Source: Monocercomonoides exilis
Taxonomy: Eukaryota; Preaxostyla; Oxymonadida; Polymastigidae
Direction: 5' to 3'
DNA length: 64,000 nucleotides
Assembly (NCBI GenBank): GCA_001643675.2
Contig: LSRY02000017.1
Span: 1,364,001-1,428,000 of the forward strand
Part shown: positions 26,201-38,164 of the stretch, one piece after another
Position numbering within the stretch: the first letter of the stretch is position 1
Layout of the letters: each line of letters begins with the position of its first letter
Position numbers and translations under genes: made by a program
Notes under the pieces: generated by a model
Seen by the model: only the letters and a program-made list of their open reading frames with translations
Told to the model about the DNA's origin: nothing
Databases searched by the model: none

Positions 26201-29200
26201 GTGCTGGTTGAGAATGGAAGGGAAAGCGTGGAGCTGGTTTGGCAGACACAGAGAAGGAGGAATAAGATCATTTGCAATCGTTCTGTGGATGATGCCGCTG
26301 TTCAGAGGAAGGCAAAAATGGTTGGGAGTGCTGAAATCAGGCAGATGTGCCAGCAAAGTCACTGGCTTGGGGAGGGACTGAGGAAAAGAGGAGAATATTT
26401 GTGTGGGCTGTGAAACTTCTGAAGAAGAGCTGTTTGTCGAATTTGCCTTCAAAGCGACTTCAAACGAAGGCATTTTGCGAGACAGATCGACAAACGAGAA
26501 GAGCTCGCTGAATGTCTCTAAAAGCGGTTTGTTTATGTTGTGTGCCTCTTTCTGTGGCTGAACAGAAGGAGATGGTTCATTTGTGGCTGAAGTGTTTGAT
26601 TTGGATGCGGATGCAGATTCCAAATCATTGACTGTCAATTTGAATTGGCTGTTTTTTTGCCTTTGGATGAAGCTCAGAATGACCTTGCTCGACTCATCTG
26701 GTGTTCTGAGTGACAGCAAAATCCGTCTTTTCCTCCCTTTGACTGAGCTTGTGCCGTCTTCAAGCGCCAATTCTCTTCTCAGCCGCTTGAGCGAATATTC
26801 CTTTTCTGCCTCTCCAGCCTTCAGCGTCTTCATCAGGCGCGACAGCTTCGAGCGGCTGCGTTTCAATTTTGTGTGCGGAAGAAGGGAAATGAATGAACTG
26901 GCTCCGTCTTTCTCTTCGTCCTCGTCCATATCAGCTTTTCGAGAGATGTGAAGAGATGCTTTTGACTCGCTTCCATGTTTGGCATTAGATTTAATTTGAG
27001 ATTCAGACGTTAAAAGACTCTCTTTCTTTCCATCCTTTTCTGTCTTCATGCTTTCTGCTCCTTCTGCTGCTTTCAATTTGAAGGCAGCGCGCTCTCCTTT
27101 GTCTTTTTCAGCAGCATAATCTCCCTTCCCAATCTGTTTTCTTTGAGCATCTTCCACATTTCTTGCATTTTTCCCTTTCTCATTCTCCTCTTCAGCATCC
27201 TCCTCTTCCTCGTCGTCTTCATCGTCCATCGAGTCATCAATGATTGGCGTCTCTTCTTCATCTGCACTTGCGCTGTGCAGAATGGTGTCCAAGTTGATTG
27301 CATCGTCAAGCCCATTCGCTGCCTTCAGCTCGTCGTCTGCCTCCATCGTCTCATAAAACACATCCGACTTCTCTCCTGCTCCTTTCGATGGCTCTGGCTC
27401 TTTGCCATGCTCCCCAATTGCACCCCGCTTCTGTTCAGAATCATCGCCGGGTGGTGCAGAAGAGTCTGTGTGTCCTTCATCCTTCAGCTTCAGCAGAGAA
27501 AACTCCTTCACTGCTCTCAGAATGATGTGGTGGGACGCATTGTGAGGAGCAAATGCAAAGATAAGCGAAGGCAAAACACGTTTTTTCAAGGCAAAAACAA
27601 ACGCGGATGTGATAGAAGCGCGCATGATGCCTGCGAGATGCCCTGCAACTGCTGGTGGGAGATGTGGTACAACAGCCACTGCCTTGTCTGTTGAAGACAC
27701 GAGCGATAGGTCGAAGGGAGGTACAGATCTGTTTGAGTACATGAAGTTGAGGAACGGCGAGTGCTGCAGATAGATCATGTCACACATGAGCCCCAGGATG
27801 GCAAAGCGCGGCACAACCAGCGGCACATTCGGCACAGGCACAACACGCCCTTGTGAGTCCAACATGCGTGCCACCACTTGCAGATCCAGCTCGTTGTTTC
27901 CGGCTGTTGGCGTGAAGAAGAACCAGTCGAAGCCAAGCGAGAATTCTGTGAAGGAGCACATCATGTTCATGCGCTTGATGTCTTCGGCACAGTCGCTCTC
28001 AGCCAGCGCTGTTTGGAACGAGGGGTCGCGGCGCATCAGCCGTTCAGCAGTGATCCCTTTGAACGAATACAGTGCAACCATCACCTGAGCTGTCAGTTGG
28101 TCTCTCCCAGTTATGTCGCGCTTCTTCTGCTGTGTCTCAAACGGGATGTGGAAGCAATGCGAGAGGAAGCGTATGACGTCGCAGCATATGTCTCCAAACA
28201 AGATGACAGACTCAGCCGCGACTGGAAGCGAGGATGCAACGATAAGTCCAACAGGATTGCCAAACGGAACACACGTTGGCGACATCTCCTTTGAGGCAGA
28301 GCTGACTCCGCTGGGTGAATGCCGCTTTTCCTGTGATGTGCCACCCACAATTGTCGCAGCAAGTGTTTGAACAAACATTCGAACGTAGAATTTCTGGCGG
28401 GAAGGTGGATTGTTAGGTACATGATTGAGCAGAAACTGGATGACAAGGAAAGTGTCAAATGGGATGCGACTGATAAGAAGGTCTATTGGAGTAGGTGTAG
28501 CCAGAAGAGACAGAAGCAGCGAGCGTGCCGGACATTTTCCGCAGTCTTCTTGCGGCTGGGTTGAGTTCACGAACTCGGTGAATGGAGGTGGCAAACTTTT
28601 GGTCGTTGGAGATGGTTCAGATGTTACCAGAAGGAAATGGAATATTTCGTGAATCAGGGGAACGTCGAGAACTCTAAGCATCACTCGCACCAAATCTCTT
28701 CCACTGCCCTCTACAAACAAACGCAAGTTTTGTTGGATAAATGACTCGTTCCACAGCTGTGAAATAACATCAATTATTTGTGTTCTGGTTCTTGAAATTT
28801 GATCTCTTTGAGGCCAATCATTGAACTGATGCAAGTAATCCGACAATGTTCGAATGAACGTGTAAAAGGCTACGCAAACAACTGATGCCTCGCTAAATAA
28901 TAGCTGCTTATGGCTTGTTAATAGAATAATGCACTGGGAAATATGTGTCATATTTCGAGTTGAAACATCCCCTGACCTAATACAACGCAAAATGCTAAGA
29001 ACTAATTGAAATGATTGTGGTATGTTCATTTCCATCAGCGATTGAATCAGAAAAAATATCTTCAAAGAACATTAAAAGAATCAACTAATCTAAACAAGAA
29101 TACTGCAGCTTTTGTATCCTCAAGAATTTGATGCCAGTGATAAAATAGTGCAAATAATTGTGTACATAAGTGATGATAACTGTCATTTTGAACCCTAAGA

Positions 29201-29687
29201 ATGCATTGGCTTACCTATCGAATAATAAAATCGAGTTTCAACACAATTACTTTGAATCACACTTTTTCCAGTGATATCTTATTTTGTGGACAGATTGCCG
29301 CATACAGCAGTCCGTTCATTATCATTTGATATTGCTGGGTGGATTCTTGAGCTTTTGAAATCAGTAAATCAAATAATCGACTATCACTAAAATCTGCAGT
29401 GAACTGTTTTAATGTTTCATATCCAGCTTTTAATTGCTGAACAGCATTGATTTTAATTTTTAAAAAAAAGCAGTTATTCAACCATTTTGAATCAGGAAAC
29501 CCCCAAATTTTCCCAATGGTTGATGTTTAATCAAATTATTATGGAGGGTAAAAGAAAACAAATAAAAGACCTGAGAAAAATAATGAGGTGCATCAGGAAT
29601 ATGTAATAAAAAAATGTTATCTGATGAATTCTGAGGAACAGATGATGATGATCGAAGAGAAGATTGATCATTCGAAAGTGCTTTCAT
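20270..29687 (-). CDS. INTS3: Giant INTS3-like protein (Integrator complex subunit 3 family)
   Basis: Exons on the minus strand are 29687-29571, 29436-29263 and 29059-20270; introns (134 and 203 nt) close in phase zero and give about 3,026 aa. INTS3 is a helical-repeat subunit of the snRNA-processing Integrator and of the SOSS ssDNA-binding complex. The first ~600 residues follow human INTS3 block by block: 'SGDVSTRNMTHISQ' (human GGDVTAKN), 'AFYTFIRTLSDYL', 'GSGRDLVRVMLRVLDVP' (human IGRDLVRLLQNVARIP), 'GFDWFFFTP' (human FYDWLFFSP) and 'PPAVAGHLAGI...KKRVLPSL' (human PPLEGHVRQG...EKRVLAHL). An acidic stretch (about 700-735) sits where human INTS3 has its DDEED linker. The middle has more helical sequence broken by poly-Ser runs (about 1,070, 1,150, 1,245). 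The last ~800 residues are Ser/Gln/Pro/Lys-rich and look disordered. Human INTS3 is about 1,040 aa. An in-frame TAG precedes the ATG. Confidence 0.8.
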
Positions 29688-29974
29688 TTCTCGCTAATTC
29701 AAATTTAAAATGTTGAAATTTGATTGTATATCATAAAAACAATAAAAGCAAATGTAACGATATATTTGTAATAATCAAAATATTTGGAAACCCCGTTTTT
29801 GGGCGATAATCTATGTTCTCAATTTTTTTATATTGGGAACCTCATTCTCAAATATCAATTTTTATGTATCCAACAAATTGTTTGAATGCTAATGGACTAA
29901 TTTCATAAACCTTTTCTTATTTTTTCTCACCAACATAGTAATGGGAATCAGTTAGGATTACAGATCAATCAATT
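29688..29974. promoter_or_regulatory. Divergent intergenic region between INTS3 and DNAI1
   Basis: This is a 287-bp spacer between two genes pointing outward, inferred to carry both promoters. It is AT-rich with no obvious motif. Around 29788-29805 it contains a small C-run/G-run hairpin-like patch of unknown relevance. Confidence 0.35.
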
Positions 29975-32924
29975 ATGAAACGATCTGGAGTAAAAACAAC
30001 TGTTGGTAAAAAATCCCAAGCAAAACCTGTAGCAGTGTGTACATGTTTTGATTATTTGTTGTTTATTATTTTATATTTTTCTGAATTATTTTGTTATCTG
30101 TTTGAAATAATTTATGCACCTGTTTCGTTTGTTTCAAAGGGCAAGTCACCAGCTGAAGGCCCATATTCACCAATGAAAACGCCTATGACGGCAACAGGCT
30201 TTGGTCCATCTAAGTTTAGCCAATTTGAACAAGTTTGAATATTTCATTTTATTTTTAAAAAATATTTGTTATGTTTTACGTGTTATGTGAATTTATTGGC
30301 ATTGCACGCAATTTGCAATAACCATTTTCACAGAAAACAATTATTGAAAAACCACCAAATCAACTTGATTTGACAGATGCGGAACTCGCTGAAGAAATTC
30401 AACTCATGTTAAACACCACTGATTCGTTTATTCCAACAAATATTGTACGATATAGTAACAAAGATAGAGCATATAAACTTGACACAAGCACTACACATAC
30501 AAGAACTCATTTTTCTTTGGATTCAAGATGCACTTACAGAGATCCTTTGGCATACAGTGGAGGAGATGGAGAAAAAGGAACTAGCACATCAACAGCATCT
30601 ACTTCCACTTCTACTGCTCCACGTCTATTGAATGCTTTTAATATTTCTGCAATTGGAGCTCAAACAACAAATTTCGCTTTGAAAGATCGTCTTGTTGATA
30701 CAGATCCAATTGAATTTCAAGATTTTTCATTCACTGTTACACAATGGGAAATATTTGATTCATACATGCAAGATCAAGAAAGGCAAAAAGCAGAAAGAGA
30801 TCAAAAATCCAAGCGTCCAGGAATTGGAAAGAAAGGAGCCGGAGGAGCTGGAGGAGCAAGTGGAATAATGGGAGCTGCAACAGGATCAGCTCCGTTGATA
30901 CCCATCCCTCGCCCAATTCCGATGCCTTCGTCTGCAGTTGCCCCGAGCGGTGGTGGCGTGCTCACAAGCGATGCTGCGACTGGCGTGGATGCCATCAGTG
31001 GCAGCAGCAGTGCAATCGCTTCTTCGTCATCAACGCCTTCTTCACAGCTGGGTGTGACGACCATTCCAACTGCAGCGTCACTTGCTGCATCGAGCACAGG
31101 CGCGTCTGGCAGCGGGCTTCCGACGAACATCGCGTTTGAGACTGATCCGGATGTGCTGCGGACGCTGCAAGTGCTGGAGAGGATGACACTTCAGAACACA
31201 TACGATGTTATTTCCGAAGACTTCAAATTCTGGGAAGATCCCTCAGACCCCACAAAGGGCGATGCTGGCTCGCTGCTTCCGCTGTGGCTATTCACACCAG
31301 CAAAGAAGGAGGCAAAGCGGAAGTCCACCACTTGCCTTGCGTGGCATCCAAAATACCCCGATTTCTTTGCTGTTGGTTATGGCTCATTCGAATTTAATAA
31401 GCAAGGAATTGGTGCTGTGGCTGTGTATACACTGAAGAACCACTTGAATCCTGAATATTTCTTCACTTTTGATTCTGGTGTTATGTCAATTGATTGGAAC
31501 CCAATGGTTTGTGGAATGCTTGACACAAACATTTTTTTTGAAATTCTTAAATGAATTTGAATTTATTTCACTATCAATTTTTATTATCATACATCAATTT
31601 TGTTACTTTTTTTCTCAAAACATATGTTTTTTTCTTGTTATTGTGCTTTATCATTTATGTAATTTCAACTTTCATATTTCATCTTGTATCTATATTTGAA
31701 TGACTAATCACACAGCATCCACCATACATGGCAGTCGGTCTTTCAAACGGTATTGTTCTCTCATTTGACATACGGTCGATGTCATCCACGTTGTCTGTCT
31801 CGAAGATCGACTTCAGCCGAAGGAAAGGAGAAGTCAAAGGAAAACACACAGACTCAGTCTGGGCTACTTTGTGGGAAGACTCGTCGCTGCCGTTCACAGC
31901 TGATGAGGATGATGAGATTATGAGGGGACCGCCAAAGAAGAGAGAAGAGGGAGATTTGGATGATATGAAGAAGGAGAAGATGCATGATGACAGAGACAAA
32001 GATGAGAAGGAGAAGGAGAAGGAGAAAGTGAAATCAACCACAGCCACGCCAGGTATTATGAGTGGAGAGGAGCCGTCGAGCAGCGCAGGAAGAAGCGGTG
32101 TGGGACAAGTTCTGACAGTCAGCGGGGATGGAAGAGTGACAAGGTGGAGAAGAGAGAAAGACCGGATGATGCCAAGAGACGTGATGCTGATCAAGGCGAA
32201 TGATGAGACGCTGGATGCGATAGCAGCTGACGGGGCAGACGAAGGCGATGCGGCCTCTTCGTCGTCATCGTCTTCTGCGACGTCAGCGTCGATGTCTGTG
32301 GACTCGTCCATCATCTTCTCGCAGACGGTGTCTGGGTGCACGTGCCTGGACATCCACCCGACGCGCACACACCTCATCCTCATCGGTACAGAGGAAGGGT
32401 ACATCCACAAGTGCACCAAATCCTACAGCGGCGAGTGTCTGCAGATCTACAAGGCGCACAAGATGCCTGTCTACTCGGTCAAGTGGAATGCCATCCACCC
32501 GCGCGTCTTCCTCTCCTCAGGCGCCGACTGGTCTGTCTTCCTCTGGGACCATTCTCTTCCGGAGCCTCAGCTCACGTTCTCGCTCGGAGCAAGTGTGGGC
32601 GATGTTGCGTGGGCGCCGTTCTCTTCCACCATATTTGCTGCGTGCACGTCAGAGGGCAAGGTGTTTGTGTATGATCTGAATGTCAACAGACAGGAGCCAC
32701 TGTGCGAGCAGCTGGTTGTGAAGAACGTCAAGCTCACAAAAATTGCTTTTTCACGTTTTGACCCTGTTCTTATTGTCGGTGATGAGAAAGGCAACGTGCA
32801 CTCTTTCAAATTATCTCCTAATTTGCGCCGCTCTTTCAATGAAAAACCTTCACATGAGGAAGAGATTGATCATATGGAAAGAGTTTTGGAATATGCCACT
32901 AGATGCAAAGAAGCTGGAATGTAA
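29975..32924 (+). CDS. DNAI1: Axonemal outer-arm dynein intermediate chain 1 (DNAI1/IC78)
   Basis: Exons are 29975-30028, 30140-30232, 30334-31506 and 31716-32924, all joined in phase zero, giving about 842 aa (human 699). The protein anchors the outer dynein arm to the doublet microtubule. The N-terminal part carries 'QLDLTDAELAEEIQ' and 'NIVRYSNKDRAYKL' (human QLELTEAELKEEF, NIVRYSFKEGTYKL), 'TQWEIFDSYMQDQE', then 'NTYDVISEDFKFWEDPSD'. The WD40 half shows 'CLAWHPKYPDFFAVGYGSF', 'SDGRV'-type blades, 'VGTEEGYIHKCTKSYSGE', 'GADWSVFLWDH' and 'VGDVAWAPFSSTIFAA'. Two insertions lengthen it: a Gly/Ala/Ser/Pro-rich loop at about 155-230 and an acidic/Lys-rich loop in the propeller (encoded near 31900-32060). 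The end of exon 1 is ambiguous by two codons (30028 or 30034). With CFAP57 it shows a motile flagellum. Confidence 0.93.
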
Positions 32925-33012
32925 AATCTAATTTTTAATTAAATCTTGTCTCAATTGCTTCTTCTTTTGAACTTTTTCATCTCCAAATCAAATCATTACG
33001 TTAATCATCAAA

Positions 33013-33336
33013 ATGCTATATTTTTTTCTTATCGATAATTTATTTGTATTCTTGATCTTTTCCATCATTTTTTCAATGGGAATAAAAAAATATATTGTTC
33101 TCGATTTGATATTCGCATCAATTCTATTGGGCTGTGGAATTTATTTTTTGGTCGAAACATTTTTAATAAAAGTTGATCAAAATGACTATTTGATTGGTTC
33201 TCGTTTGTCGCCTGCAAAGCGAGTTCTAAAGATAATTGACAGACCTGAATTTGTTTCGTCGTGCATACTTATTGCTGGCGGACTGGTTATCCTTGTTGTT
33301 ATGTATGGCACATTTTCAATCTTATTCGTTCAATAA
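33013..33336 (+). CDS. Small multi-pass membrane protein, unidentified
   Basis: A 107-codon frame from an ATG 88 bp after the DNAI1 stop. The product is strongly hydrophobic, with three or four predicted membrane segments (about 3-22, 26-47 and 78-105) separated by a polar loop 'DQNDYLIGSRLSPAKR'. An intron from a GTATGG donor inside the last segment to the acceptor at 33358-33359 would instead give an end five residues after the splice (stop 33373-33375); both forms are open. I do not recognise the family. The polar loop and mixed codon use argue that it is a real gene and not AT-rich noise. Confidence 0.45.
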   Translation: MLYFFLIDNLFVFLIFSIIFSMGIKKYIVLDLIFASILLGCGIYFLVETFLIKVDQNDYLIGSRLSPAKRVLKIIDRPEFVSSCILIAGGLVILVVMYGTFSILFVQ

Positions 33337-33613
33337 TTTTCTGCAAATATGAAATTTAGGCAATCAGTTGCATAACTTATACCCATTGACGTTAGCACTT
33401 CATTACATATTTATTTTTGCGGAACTACTAATTTCGATTAATTTCCTTATTCCATGTTATTGCTTTCAGGTTTGTTTTTTCTTTTGGAAAAATATTTTTT
33501 TATCAATTTTCATTCAACATTTCGAAATGTTTATGCTTTTCTTTTATCAAGATACCCTGTATCATATTTGACAAACCATTTATTTCACATTTTGTTAATG
33601 TACTCTTTGGAAA

Positions 33614-33644
<31 letters not shown>

Positions 33645-33854
33645 CACTTGTTTGCTTCTCATATTCGAAAGATTTCTGAAAAAAGTTTGTTGAGTCAATT
33701 CAAAAGAATCAATTTCAAAATATTATCATGAGTCAAAGTGTATTAATTCGTTTTGAAATTTTTTAAGCACGATATTTTTTCACTCTATTTGTTAAAGATT
33801 GTTTCTTGAAACAATTGATCATTTTAACTATAATAAAGTATTTTTGAAATTATA
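33337..33854. other. AT-rich intergenic stretch upstream of U2A'
   Basis: About 520 bp. It holds overlapping hydrophobic open frames (33368-33571 and 33454-33693, +) driven by T-rich composition, including a (CTTTT)n tract near 33620-33640. No motif. Part could be the 3' UTR of the small membrane protein. Confidence 0.4.
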
Positions 33855-34659
33855 ATGCGTCTCACCGTCGAATTTCTGCAAAAAGCAGATTCGTTTTTTA
33901 ATCCTTGTGGAGAAAGACAGCTAAATCTCAGAGGTTTGCTTGTAATTAGTTAGATCTTTCAAATCATAATGCGTTTCATTTTCGTTTTGAATATTTCTCG
34001 TTAAAAGGTTTTAAAATTCCTGCAATCGAAAATTTCGGGGTTTTAAGGGTTTAAAACTCGTTTTATTTTAAATTTGAAAGAAATCAATTTTCTTATAGGA
34101 CGCATTTGACGCAGTTGATCTCACAGATAATGTTATTCGAGTTCTTGGAGGATTTCCAACTTCTTATCGGCTAAAGGCTCTCCTTCTTTCTAGAAACGAG
34201 ATTTCACATATTTCTCCAAATTTGCGTGAGCAAGTTCCAAAACTTGACACTTTAGTTCTTTCGCAAAATAAAATTGAAGATAGAAATGAGCTTAATTCTC
34301 TTGTTGGAATGCCAATTACGAGATTAGTTCTTATGGGAAATCCTATTGCCGAACAGCAAAATTATAGGTTGTATGTAGCTCATCTTCTTCCATTGTTAAA
34401 GGTTCTGGATTTTCAAAAAATTACTCAATCGGTTTGTGAAACTCTTTTTTTTACAAGAAACTGATTTATCCTTCAAACATATCACAATATCTAGGAAAGG
34501 CAGCAGGCTGAAGCTTTATTTGGAAAGTCTCCTTTTCCTACTGATTTAACGTCAGCTCGTCCGAAACCTTTAAGGAAGAAAGATACTCCTTCTATGACAT
34601 CAAGCAGTGCGTTCACTCCTGGTGAATTTGCATCTGCTTCAAGCAGTTCGACAAAATAA
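33855..34659 (+). CDS. SNRPA1: U2 snRNP protein A' (SNRPA1), leucine-rich repeat protein
   Basis: Four exons, 33855-33933, 34008-34039, 34099-34431 and 34495-34659, give 202 aa; the introns are 74, 59 and 63 nt and all phases close. U2A' binds U2B'' and stem-loop IV of U2 snRNA in the spliceosome. The N-terminus 'CGERQLNLRGFKIPAIENFG' mirrors human 'RDRELDLRGYKIPVIENLG'. LRR blades follow: 'AVDLTDNVIRVLGGFP', 'LKALLLSRNEI', 'LDTLVLSQNKIEDRNEL' and 'RLVLMGNPIAEQQNYRLYV'. The cap is 'LLPLLKVLDFQKIT', then 'ERQQAEALFGK' as in human 'ERQEAEKMFKG'. The tail is Ser-rich and short, so the protein is about 50 residues shorter than human. The tiny second exon (32 nt) is needed to restore the first repeat. 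It is convergent with VPS25, 147 bp away. Confidence 0.94.
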
Positions 34660-34806
34660 ACATCTGCTGTTTTCAATCATTTCATCACATTTCGCTTTTA
34701 TTTTGATATGTATTTCTGGGTTTACAACAGTTCAGTTTAAACGATTCTGAAGAACGTTTTCTTTCTTTAATAAAACAGTGTAAAGGAAAAAGCAAAGATG
34801 AAATGG

Positions 34807-35528
34807 TTAAGCAAATTTTACAGCCTTTAATTTTCCACTTGAATCCTTCACTAGAGCACATTTTCCTTGAGAGGACATCAATTCTAATATCTCAGAAAAC
34901 ATCGCTTCGTCTGTTCCAACAAATTCCGAGTGCGTGGAGACTTCCTTGTTAAGCAATTCAAATACGGTCATGACAGATCCGCTCAATCTGTTTGTTTCCA
35001 CCCATTTTGAAACAATCGTAACCCATTCTGGAATTGTTCTCCATAGTATCAATGCGACTATGTGTGTATCATCTGCCCATTTTGCATTTCCTTAAATTTT
35101 ATATTATTTTTCACATTTCATTGAAATTATCGGAAAATATTGTCATTTGAATTACAAAAATAATAAGAAATAACCTTTTTCCACTAATGAATCGATAATT
35201 ATTCTTACAGTTGATATTGATAACTTTCCTTGGAAAAAAAAGCATTTTTGATGTTAAATATAAAAAAGCACACTCTGAATTTTTCTATTATTAAACAATT
35301 CCATTGATTCTATTTCATTAAGATCTAATCGTTGTAGACCGAAATGTTTGCAGTATTTTAAAATCAAATCTTGCCAAGAGTCAATCTGTTTTGTTCTAAC
35401 TGACACAACCTTTTGTAATCTTTCAAAAAGTTTGTTCTTAAAAAAAGCACTTCAATAAAAAATGCAACTTCATACGTGAAAAAAGGTGGAAGATGATAAA
35501 AAGTTGGAAAAGTGAAATGTTTAGACAT
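34807..35528 (-). CDS. VPS25: ESCRT-II subunit VPS25
   Basis: Four exons on the minus strand, 35528-35476, 35419-35274, 35228-35175 and 35090-34807, give 178 aa (human 176). Introns are 56, 45 and 84 nt and each phase closes. VPS25 contributes two winged-helix domains and bridges ESCRT-II to ESCRT-III during multivesicular body sorting. The diagnostic N-terminal 'HLPPFFT' (human FPPFFTLQ) is completed across the first splice as PPFFT-LQ. 'ELFNNRKIQRKLSIST' (human PLFNNVKLQRKLPVES) is completed across the second. 'VEKGNAKWADD' (human RKKGNLEWLDK) is completed across the third. 'LILWRTIPEWVTIVSKWV' and 'FVGTDEAMFSEIL' (human FHGLDEATLLRAL) follow. Start and stop agree with the family. It is divergent from the next + strand gene. 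Confidence 0.94.
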
Positions 35529-35734
35529 AAAAATTGTTTATGGTTAATTCTTTTGAAAGGCAAAAAGGTTATGGTTACTAATAATTTTTATGTTGATATA
35601 CGTTTGACGACTTTTTGAATAAATGGTGTGAACGCAGTTGATTCTTCTAAATACTGAATTTTGTTCATGAATTTTGATGCTCGCACCTCATCTGATGCTG
35701 ATGATTCATTTCATCATTTCTTTTAATATTTCAG

Positions 35735-36430
35735 TTTTGTTCGAGCAATTTGAAGTTTCAGAATAAACCTTTTGATCCTTCACATTACATCAAATCTCCA
35801 GAGTCATTAACAAGTTCGAGTTCATTTTTTAATTCTGCTGTGGATAATTATTTTCGTTTTTGTTATTGGTTTTTTTTTTTAAGATCTTGCTGAAAAAGCA
35901 AATTTATATAATGAAAAGGGAAGAGAAAAAATATTGAAAATTATTCTGAATTGCGTTTCAACACTTGACGATGATTCTTTTATTTTTTCTGTACAAAGTG
36001 GTTTTATTGGTATTGTTCAAGCTTTGATTGGAAAAGGGAAAAATGCATCGAGTTGCTTAGCCCTTCAAATTCTAGATGTTGTTGCTCTAAGAGGTGCAAG
36101 TCTTTCAAGGAGACAAGAATGGAACATGTTTTATAGCTCGTTTTACCTTCATGATACATATGAAAATCTAAAATTTCTTCTGAGGGATGAGGTTCATTCT
36201 TCGTTTGATGTTAAATCTATTGTAAGCAGAATAATTATTGCAAGTGAAAAATGCTGTGCATTAGAAATTGACGATCTAAAACTTTTCAACAACTTACTTA
36301 CAACTCATCTAAAAGTTTTTGAAACATCACTAAGAGAAGGCACTTATAATAAAGCAAAAAGTGATAATGATAATACTGTTTTATCTATTCTTCGTGCAAT
36401 TTCAATATTGTGTATTTTGCCAGGTTTGTA

Positions 36431-36466
<36 letters not shown>

Positions 36467-37446
36467 TTTTTGTTTTTGTTTTTGTTTAATTTTCAGTTTA
36501 ATTGTTTATTCGTATACTGTTTTGAATAGAAAATGCATCTATGATTTCAATGAATTTAATCCAGCAATATGCAATATCTTTTTTGGCTTGTGATTCTGCG
36601 ATTATTGTTTCATCTGTTCTGCAATTGCTTACTGAAATGTGTTTGAAATCGAAACAAGTTGTGGAAAGTTTAATTTCGAAGTATTCCATTTTTGACATAA
36701 TTGATTCTATTCTACCTGGAGGTGAAAAAACGGAAGAATTAAAACATAACGACAGCATTGACATTGAAATGCTAAGGGAGCAGTTGGCCTCTCTTTCAAC
36801 AACAATCAAAGTTCCTTATCCGCAGTGGAATTTGTTCTCTGAACGTTTTAGTAAGCCAACTGTTCAAAAATTACACTTATCTATTGTATCTTCTCCTTCT
36901 GTCATAACATCAGCACTTAACCTTGCAAATTGTCTTGCTCTTTCTTCATATTCAGTCATTCAGCCTATGGTCGAGCAACATTCATTGCTAATGAAGCTGA
37001 TATGGTTATCTTCCGTTACAACTTTGTCGCCTTGTCTAATTCGATGTTTTGATGAATCTGAGCCAGGTTGGCAACCAAAACCGGTGATGGCAACTTGGCG
37101 TAGTATTTCCTGTCAAATGTTAAGTCACATGTGCCAATGGGGAACGGCTGAACAATTGAATAGGATGCATCAGATGGGTGGTGAGAGCGCATTAGCGGAA
37201 AGGATGAACGAGGAGAGTGATGCAGTTGCTGTAATTCATTCGCTTTATGGGCTGCTAAATTTACTTTATCGTTTAAAAACTGCCACAACCAGACGAGCAC
37301 AAAAGGTTTATGTGGAATGCTTGAAACGAATGGAAGAAGATGGAATTGAAGATTCGATTGATGCTTTGTTGCATCATCCAGTAAATGATATTAAATTTAA
37401 AGCAAATCAATTTCTAAAGTTTTTTAGGGAATCTGTTGTGAAGTGA
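35735..37446 (+). CDS. Armadillo/HEAT-like helical protein, N-terminus unresolved (importin-alpha-like end)
   Basis: Supported exons are 35735-35813, 35884-36423 and 36530-37446; phases 1 and 1 close between them. The first coding exon is upstream and uncertain: a 12-nt exon from an ATG at 35590 (donor GTTTGA) would join in phase zero. The ~510-residue product is helical throughout, with repeat-like blocks such as 'VVSSVLQLLTEMCLKS' and 'ALNLANCLALSSYS'. The end 'GIEDSIDALLHHPVNDIKFKANQFLKFF' type segment resembles the last armadillo repeat of importin-alpha, where a Gly-Leu-x-x-Ile helix precedes 'HEN-x-x-[IV]-Y'. No importin-beta-binding domain or NLS-binding Trp/Asn ladder is visible, so importin-alpha is only one possibility. 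The 106-nt second intron carries a 31-nt T run (36435-36465) followed by (TTTTTG)n. Confidence 0.6.
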
Positions 37447-37786
37447 AATATCGCAATGTTAAGGCTATGAAATTTTCAATGAATACTTCATATTTTAAAT
37501 TAAAATATAACGTTTTTTATTTTTGCCATGGTTTTTTTTAACATATTGCAATAATTTTTAAAGTGTTTGTTTATAAATTTATTTAAATAAATGCTTAAAT
37601 GATTTATTTTGCATTGGTGCGTATATTTCTCATTTTGATATGAACTCTTCTTGTCAAATTTTAATGAAAGTTATTTTTGTTGTTTTATTGGAATTTTTAA
37701 TATATGGTGCGAAAAAGATTCAAAAGAAACATCAAAAATTATGCAAAATTTATGAAAATAGCATGTTCAAGTTTTTATTTTTATTA
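37447..37786. other. AT-rich spacer, no gene seen
   Basis: 340 bp between the armadillo-like gene and the transposase pseudogene. Nothing beyond AT-rich sequence is visible. Confidence 0.5.
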
Positions 37787-37911
37787 TCATTCAAATTTGT
37801 CAAATTCATCTGAACTTTTATCAACATCTTTCAAAATTTCACTGAATGTTCTTTTCACTTTTTTCTCCAAAGGCAATTCTTCTTCTTCAATTTCCTTTTC
37901 TTTTTCAACAT

Positions 37912-38164
37912 GGGTAATTATTTTTGAAATCATAACTTTTTTCGGGGTGATAACTTTTCTTGTGTTATAAGTCTTTGAGAAGAGATTTTGAATTCAAATG
38001 AAATATTCATAATATCTGTTTCAAAAACATATTTTCAAGCTGAAATAAAGAAAAGCATTTATTGGATTAGAAAGTTCTCTTTTCAGTGTTCATTTACGAA
38101 TATTCAGAAGAAATTTTCTAACCGAAATTTTTGACAATAAAAATAATTTCAAAAATAATTACCC
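37912..38164. mobile_element. MITE copy A, 253 bp, 4-bp target duplication
   Basis: The terminal inverted repeats match perfectly over 19 bp (GGGTAATTATTTTTGAAAT at the left, its reverse complement at the right). The element is flanked on both sides by ACAT. It has no coding capacity. It is homologous along its length to the copy at 39360-39617. It sits inside the tail of the transposase pseudogene. Confidence 0.8.

Noticed and set aside
21907-28370. Open frames antisense to or in other frames of the INTS3-like exon
   Set aside because: They follow the codon bias and triplet repeats (GAA/TCA) of the long exon and show no domain.
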